Positions 58,859-64,000 of a stretch of 64,000 nt of DNA are shown piece after piece. Origin of the DNA: Phylloscopus collybita (lineage: Eukaryota > Chordata > Aves > Passeriformes > Phylloscopidae); assembly GCA_027886175.1 (NCBI GenBank), contig JAJNNQ010000026.1:30398001-30462000 (forward strand). Reading direction: 5' to 3'. Position numbers and translations under genes: made by a program. Position 1 is the stretch's first letter; each line of letters opens with the position of its first letter. The notes beneath the pieces are model-generated. The model did no database searches. It had not been told where the DNA came from and saw nothing but the letters and a program-made list of their open reading frames with translations.

Positions 58859-58900
58859 ATGTTTATGTTTATGTTTATGTTTATGTTTATGTTTATGTTT
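58859..58900. repeat. (GTTTAT)n hexamer microsatellite
   Basis: Nearly seven perfect GTTTAT units. Not the TTAGGG telomere repeat. Confidence 0.95.
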
Positions 58901-61900
58901 TGTTGGGGCTTTTTATGGATAGTAGGTAGAGGGATTGTTTGGCCTTACTATTGACATAATCAGAAATGCCCTTTGATGCTAATGGTGAGGTCTGTTGATG
59001 GAGTTATCTTCACGTTTAAAATACCTACAGCTCCAGGAGATACAGTCTTAAATCCCAGTAGGACTGAATCAATCTTTAACTTTCAAAGCCATATTGATCA
59101 AATGGTCTTGTGTGATGTTTGCTTTAGACCTTTGAAATGGCAGTCCTTTCTGCTCTGTTTGGAGAGTAAAGTTGCAGTGGTTTTTTTTGAAGGAAAGAAG
59201 TTACTTTTGTGAGTATTATCAGCAGGCTTTCCAATATTATGTAGTGGGAGATGTGTTTGTAAAATTCCTTGGAACAGAAGACCCTCAATTGTATATAAAA
59301 TATTATTTCTGTGTATTTATATAAGCTTCCCAATCAACTAATATCCCAGAGCTTGGATGAACAAAAAATTACATATTTGATAGAGGAGTCACGGCTTTTG
59401 TTTGCAGAAAGTATTTTTATTGTATTTGTTAATCTACAGACAATCAACTAACCACAGAGATAAATGAAATTCAGAAAGATTTGTGAAGTAGGACGAGACT
59501 TTACAGAAGAAAAATGTTGACCAGCCAAATACATGCCTTTTGACAGGTGATACTTTGCAGTTCATGCTGCCTGTGTTCAGAAATACTGTTTATGCATTTT
59601 ACTGCATTTTAAGATTTTTATCACAAAATAAAAATATTTACAAAACTAAATGACAGAATATGAAATAAATCCCTGAAATTTAATAGTTCTAGGCCCCTGT
59701 GAATCTGGAATTTGTTGGAAATCTTTCCTCTTTGTATCTTTTTTAACAGTAATTAAGGAACTTAAAAACACATGAACTTAAAAAGTCTTCATTTTTATAA
59801 GTTATCATTTCGAAGACAAATTATTTGAGGAATCATATAAATATATGAGCTAAATATTTATCAGACTAAAATACAGTATTAATTTTATAAACATTACAGA
59901 TTGAATAAGGGTTTAGGAAGATTAGTTACCTGCATTGAGGGCTTCCAGGCGGATTACATTTCACGTTTTTTCTAACATTAATATAAATTCTTTGTACCTG
60001 CTATCAATGTAATATATTTGAGGCAATAAAAGGATTCTTCTGATAAAGCAAATTGAAAATATTTTGAATCCATTCTTATTTCTTATCAGCAGCATTCTCT
60101 GTAGTCCCTCAAGCAGACAATCTCTAGTACAATACCATCTGATGCTGTCATTAAATCCTCAGCGTCAGGTTTCTGTAGCAACGGCAGAGCTCTCCTTGCT
60201 TCACTGTCTGCATCTGAAACCCAGTCTGGAACAAAAACAGTTAATCTTATGCTGTTTTTCCACATTTATTTGACAGCTTAAATCAGAGACCTTCTGTAGC
60301 TGGAAATAAGTGGTAAGTAGCAGTTAAAGTTTGTGATTATTAAATTGTAGGGCTGTATTGTAGTTGTTGATGTACACGCACACCAGATGGTGGCCTGCTG
60401 TATTCATCACCAGATTAGAAAGATAAAGTCTGGGCTATATGTAGGCCCACACACCAGCTTAAGAGTTTATTTTTCAATGCATAATAGCTTTTAGTACCTA
60501 TTTAAAATAACAAATATTGAAAAGCTTTACTTTGATTTGATTACAGATATGACAGGATGAACATATTCCAAAGGTGTTTAAAGTTAGTTTAAAGTTGTTA
60601 ACTGTTTTCATGCTGTTATCCCTCTTCAGGCCAATGATAGTGAACCATATACAGGTTATGTCGAGTTTATTTGGTTTAGGAGTTAGTGTTCACAGAACAG
60701 ACAACTGTCTTTGACTCAAAATATACAACAGTAATTAAAAACTGTGACCAGAAATAATGTACGGCTTTCTTACAGAAAAAATGCAAAATGTTTCTGAAGG
60801 GAATTTAGAAACTGACTGTTTGTACTTATTAGCATATTCTAAATAAAAGCTTTTCTATGTTCTCTAGAACCAAAGAAAGTGCCTTTCAAAAAAAAATATT
60901 TTTTTCATCTCTAAGGCAAACAAATTTTCTGAAAGCCGTTAGAAAGCGCAGCCAACTGGCATGGAGAGTTCCCAGATCAGAGGAGTTTTGGATTTCATTT
61001 TACTAATTACCTATTCTTTCTCATTATATTTTTATAATCTTGTTGCAATGCATGATTGCAAAACATGCATGATTGTTTTAAGGAATTTTACTTAGATACA
61101 GTATCCATTTTATGGAGGCAGTATCTATTCAAAATGTAGTCAATACATTTTTAAAAACATCTTCATAAATAAGCATGAAATATTGTAATTTCTTGGTGTA
61201 CAAAATTTGATTTGGTAAGTATGAAAGCTATGACACAGGTTGAATCAAACAGCTGTTACTGTGCCTTTACTGCTCAAGTTAAGCCAAGACATTGTGCCTT
61301 TATACTTCTGAAAATTTCAGAGAATCAATTTTTTTGCCTTTCTTTTGAGACATCTCCAGACATGACTTCATATACTTGTTTTGTACTAAAATAATGCCAT
61401 TATGAGTTAGACTGATCTTTATATAACTGTGAACATCATTTAAATTGTAACTATTAGTTCATGTTTAATTTTTAAATATTTTGCTGAATAATTCTGCTGA
61501 CTAGTAAGAAGTTTTTGAGAAATTTCATTAACATACAATATTCATCTAGTTCAGGGTTAGACCTCTTTCCTGAAGAAATCAGGACAACCATGGTGATTTT
61601 CCAAGGGTCTTTTCCAACTAATATCAGTGGTAGCTGCATTTTACTAAAGAATGGCATTATATGAGAGAGAGGATAATCACATGAGAAGCATGTAAATACT
61701 TAATAAGAATATGTTTAAAAGATAGAATATTCTTTTAATATGATATATTTGAAATGTTTTAAACATAAGACACATGCTCCTTCTTTATACATGCTGGCAT
61801 TTTTGGTTCATAACAGTACACAACCAAAATACCATATCTTTTTTTACACATCTGTGAAGAGATGCAATATAAAACCACTAGATACATTTATGAAGCTGAG

Positions 61901-62402
61901 GTGTCTACTTAGTACATTTTCCAGCAAGAAAGAGAGTAAGAGGAAATAAACAGGCCCTTGACTACACTGTTAAGCTGGCAGTAGCATTGAACAGATTTGA
62001 GGATAAACAGGGAATGGGAAAAATCCACACTTGTCAGATCTTTGTCATGGATCACTCTTTTGCAATAATATGAAGATGGTAATGGAAGAGTGGCAAATAA
62101 CCCACATCAGAAAAGTCCTCACATCTTGACCACACAGAAGTGGAATACATAGAAATGAAGCACTGTGCTAAGTAACCCAAAGTAGTAAAGATGCCTGTAT
62201 GTCCTCACAGCATAGGGCAGTGCTCTGGACACAGCAGCCTCAGCAGAACCAGTGGTAGAACTCAGGCCACAGTTAACCAACCCTCACTGTTAAAATAAAT
62301 TTTCTTCCTCCAAAAGGCAGCTGGAAATTTTCTATTAGAGCAGTGATGTTTCAGTAAAGTAATCAATATTTTACTAAGAATATTTTCAGATATTTTTAAA
62401 GC

Positions 62403-62419
62403 TTTTTTTTTTTTTTTTT
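62403..62419. repeat. Poly(T)
   Basis: Uninterrupted T run. Confidence 0.85.
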
Positions 62420-62659
62420 AATAATATAATTGCTAGAGCTAAGTACCTGGTCAGGCCTTGAATCATTTCACAGTAAATATAAAGCAATTGAACCAGTTAA
62501 ATAAAGTATTTCTGGTGAAACAATTTTGCCCATAGAAACATGGTTGGATATTTGAGGTTAGATGGAAACGTAATTTATTCTTTTCATCATTCGTGTAATG
62601 CTTGGTCTGGATCTTAATTTTTCCTGTCACACTGATGTTAATCTTGATTTTTTTAATGT

Positions 62660-62703
62660 GTGTGGGGGTTTTTGTTGTTGTTGTTTGCTTGGTTGGTTGG
62701 TTT
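62660..62703. repeat. TTG/TTGG low-complexity tract
   Basis: GTGTGTGGGGGTTTTTGTTG followed by TTGTTG and TTGGTTGGTTGG. Confidence 0.82.
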
Positions 62704-63839
62704 ATAGACAAAGCAATTCAATGAAAAAAGAATTACTAGAAAATTTTAAGAAATTATGAATGATTTGCCAAATTTGGGATGATTTCCTTCCTGTATGCAC
62801 TTACGTTGCAGAAAATGTGTGTCTATTTGCACACAGGTTCATTCGCTTTTATGCACATTCTTAAATAATACCAGTGCACTTTTGCATGAATAGTGAAGAA
62901 ATAGGGAGGCTGTGAAATTCACCTTTTAAGAAAAGACATGCTCTTTGTGAAAATGTTATGTAATGAATGTTAACATTAGATAGTAGTACATTCAACAAAC
63001 ATAAACCTAGAAATTTTGTGTTCCCAGAACCTTTTGGGAGAGCTGATTTTCTTTCTAGTGTCATACATTGTCTTGATTTGTGGTTTCTGTTTTATTTTTT
63101 TTCATAAACGTTTGGTAGATAAAGAGAAGATCTATAAGAAAATTAGATTTATTATGGAGGAAACATACCAACAGACACTGACTGTGATACAGGCTGTAAA
63201 ATGAGGATTTCATGTCCATACTGATGCATTTTGTTTCTATCTCCCCATCCTGTCAATCTCGTTTCCCTTTTCTTGTGCCAGTCAAATTAATCACATTTGA
63301 ACCCCAAATTCCAGAGGCTTATTTAGCTGAAGAGAATTGATAGAGAAAGAAAAATAATGTCATTGGTTTCACAAACCAAAGCCACTTCTGTGGAAAACAA
63401 ATTTATGATGAAGTGAAATATAAAATAACAAGATTTCTATACAGAGTTGCAAGCTTTTAGTAATTTTGTAAAAAAACCCACATTTTTATGAAGTTAACAA
63501 ATCAAATGGACAGATGATCAATGTCAAATCCACTGGAAAACTGCCTGTGCAAATGGCATGCCAGATTAGATAATAATCTGTCACTCAGAGTGCTGATGAC
63601 CATGTGTATATTGCAAAGCATGCCTCAGACAAGAATTGTAGTAAAAGTCACCTTCATCCTAAAGTGAATTTTACACTAAAGTGTGAAAGATATTTAAGGT
63701 TAATAAAGATTTCCAAGATACATAATGAAGAAGCTGTTATTAGCTATAAATATATCTTGAACATTACTTTCTGGATTGGTCCAATCATTGCAACAATTAT
63801 AAATGATAATAATTATTTCTTAAATCAAAAGAGACAAAG

Positions 63840-63934
63840 TGGGGGGTTTTGTGTTTTGGGTGTTTTTGTTTTTGTTTTTGTTTTGTTTGTTTGTTTTGTT
63901 GTTCTGTTTGTTTTGTTTTGGTTTGGTTTTTTGT
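63840..63934. repeat. T/G-rich low-complexity tract, about 95 bp
   Basis: GGGGGGTTTTGTGTTTTGGG, then GTTTTT and GTTTG words up to 63934. It is the reverse-strand counterpart in character of the A/C tracts at 53.7 and 54.6 kb. Confidence 0.88.
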
Positions 63935-64000
63935 GAACAAAATTAATTGATGAAGGCTGTAAAATACCTTGGTATACTTTACATTGCCAGGACACTACAG

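Larger units (their letters stand above)
56743..64000. other. Unique AT-rich sequence, no gene seen
   Basis: More than 7 kb without a recognisable exon or transposon. It contains poly(T) tracts (57705-57722, 62403-62419), the CAAAA and GTTTAT microsatellites, and T/G tracts near 62660-62703 and 63840-63934. The stretch 63500-63680 is complex and repeat-free and could be conserved non-coding DNA. Confidence 0.5.

Noticed and set aside
58859..58900. Hexamer repeat as an interstitial telomere
   Set aside because: The unit is GTTTAT, not TTAGGG.
63604..63936. 110-codon open frame ending in a hydrophobic tail
   Set aside because: The tail is the T/G tract and the rest has no recognisable domain or codon bias.

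Overview
The window looks like avian, most likely songbird, nuclear DNA with no host protein-coding gene that I can recognise. The evidence is the repeats. There are about a dozen CR1 LINE fragments of avian type, several ending in the ATTCTATG-like 3' tail. There are also at least eight LTR pieces from two or three endogenous retrovirus families whose sequence I recall as abundant in passerines. The background is AT-rich and single-copy with vertebrate-style microsatellites. The reading frames outside repeats are short and scattered, as expected by chance, so this is best read as a gene desert or the inside of a very large intron.

Layout. 1-4 kb: an LTR end (about 1.08-1.47 kb), then unique DNA. 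4.06-5.04 kb: a reverse-strand CR1 that has lost its whole reverse-transcriptase region but keeps a 202-codon open frame joining endonuclease remains to the ORF2 C-terminus. 9.7-13.8 kb: a repeat cluster with an LTR fragment, a CR1 split by a 330-bp solo LTR, a second CR1 beside a 33-bp poly(T), a 607-bp solo LTR and a third short CR1. 16.4-18.6 kb: two solo LTRs in opposite orientation followed by a CR1 tail. 19.8 kb: a 60-bp CR1 end. 20.3 kb: a CA microsatellite. 25.2-26.1 kb: a GC-rich island holding a 78-bp minisatellite. 33.5-34.1 kb and 39.1-39.9 kb: pieces of a long-LTR family in opposite orientations, the second followed by a pyrimidine-rich block to 40.65 kb. 41.8-46.4 kb: two long reverse-strand CR1 relics in a row, covering the ORF2 linker, reverse transcriptase and C-terminus, both broken. 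49.2 and 56.3-56.7 kb: further CR1 3' ends. The rest is AT-rich sequence with homopolymers, A/C- or T/G-rich low-complexity tracts, one perfect 34-bp palindrome and a few stretches that look like conserved non-coding elements.

Nothing here forms a pathway or operon. The genes seen are decayed mobile-element ORFs. The items most worth a second look are the endonuclease/C-terminus CR1 fusion frame, the codon-multiple GC-rich minisatellite, the palindrome near 48.6 kb with a possible spliced exon about 70 bp downstream, the LTR nested in a CR1, and the recurrent degenerate T/G tracts. I did not find a convincing undescribed biological system. All family assignments come from recall of family sequence; no database search was possible.
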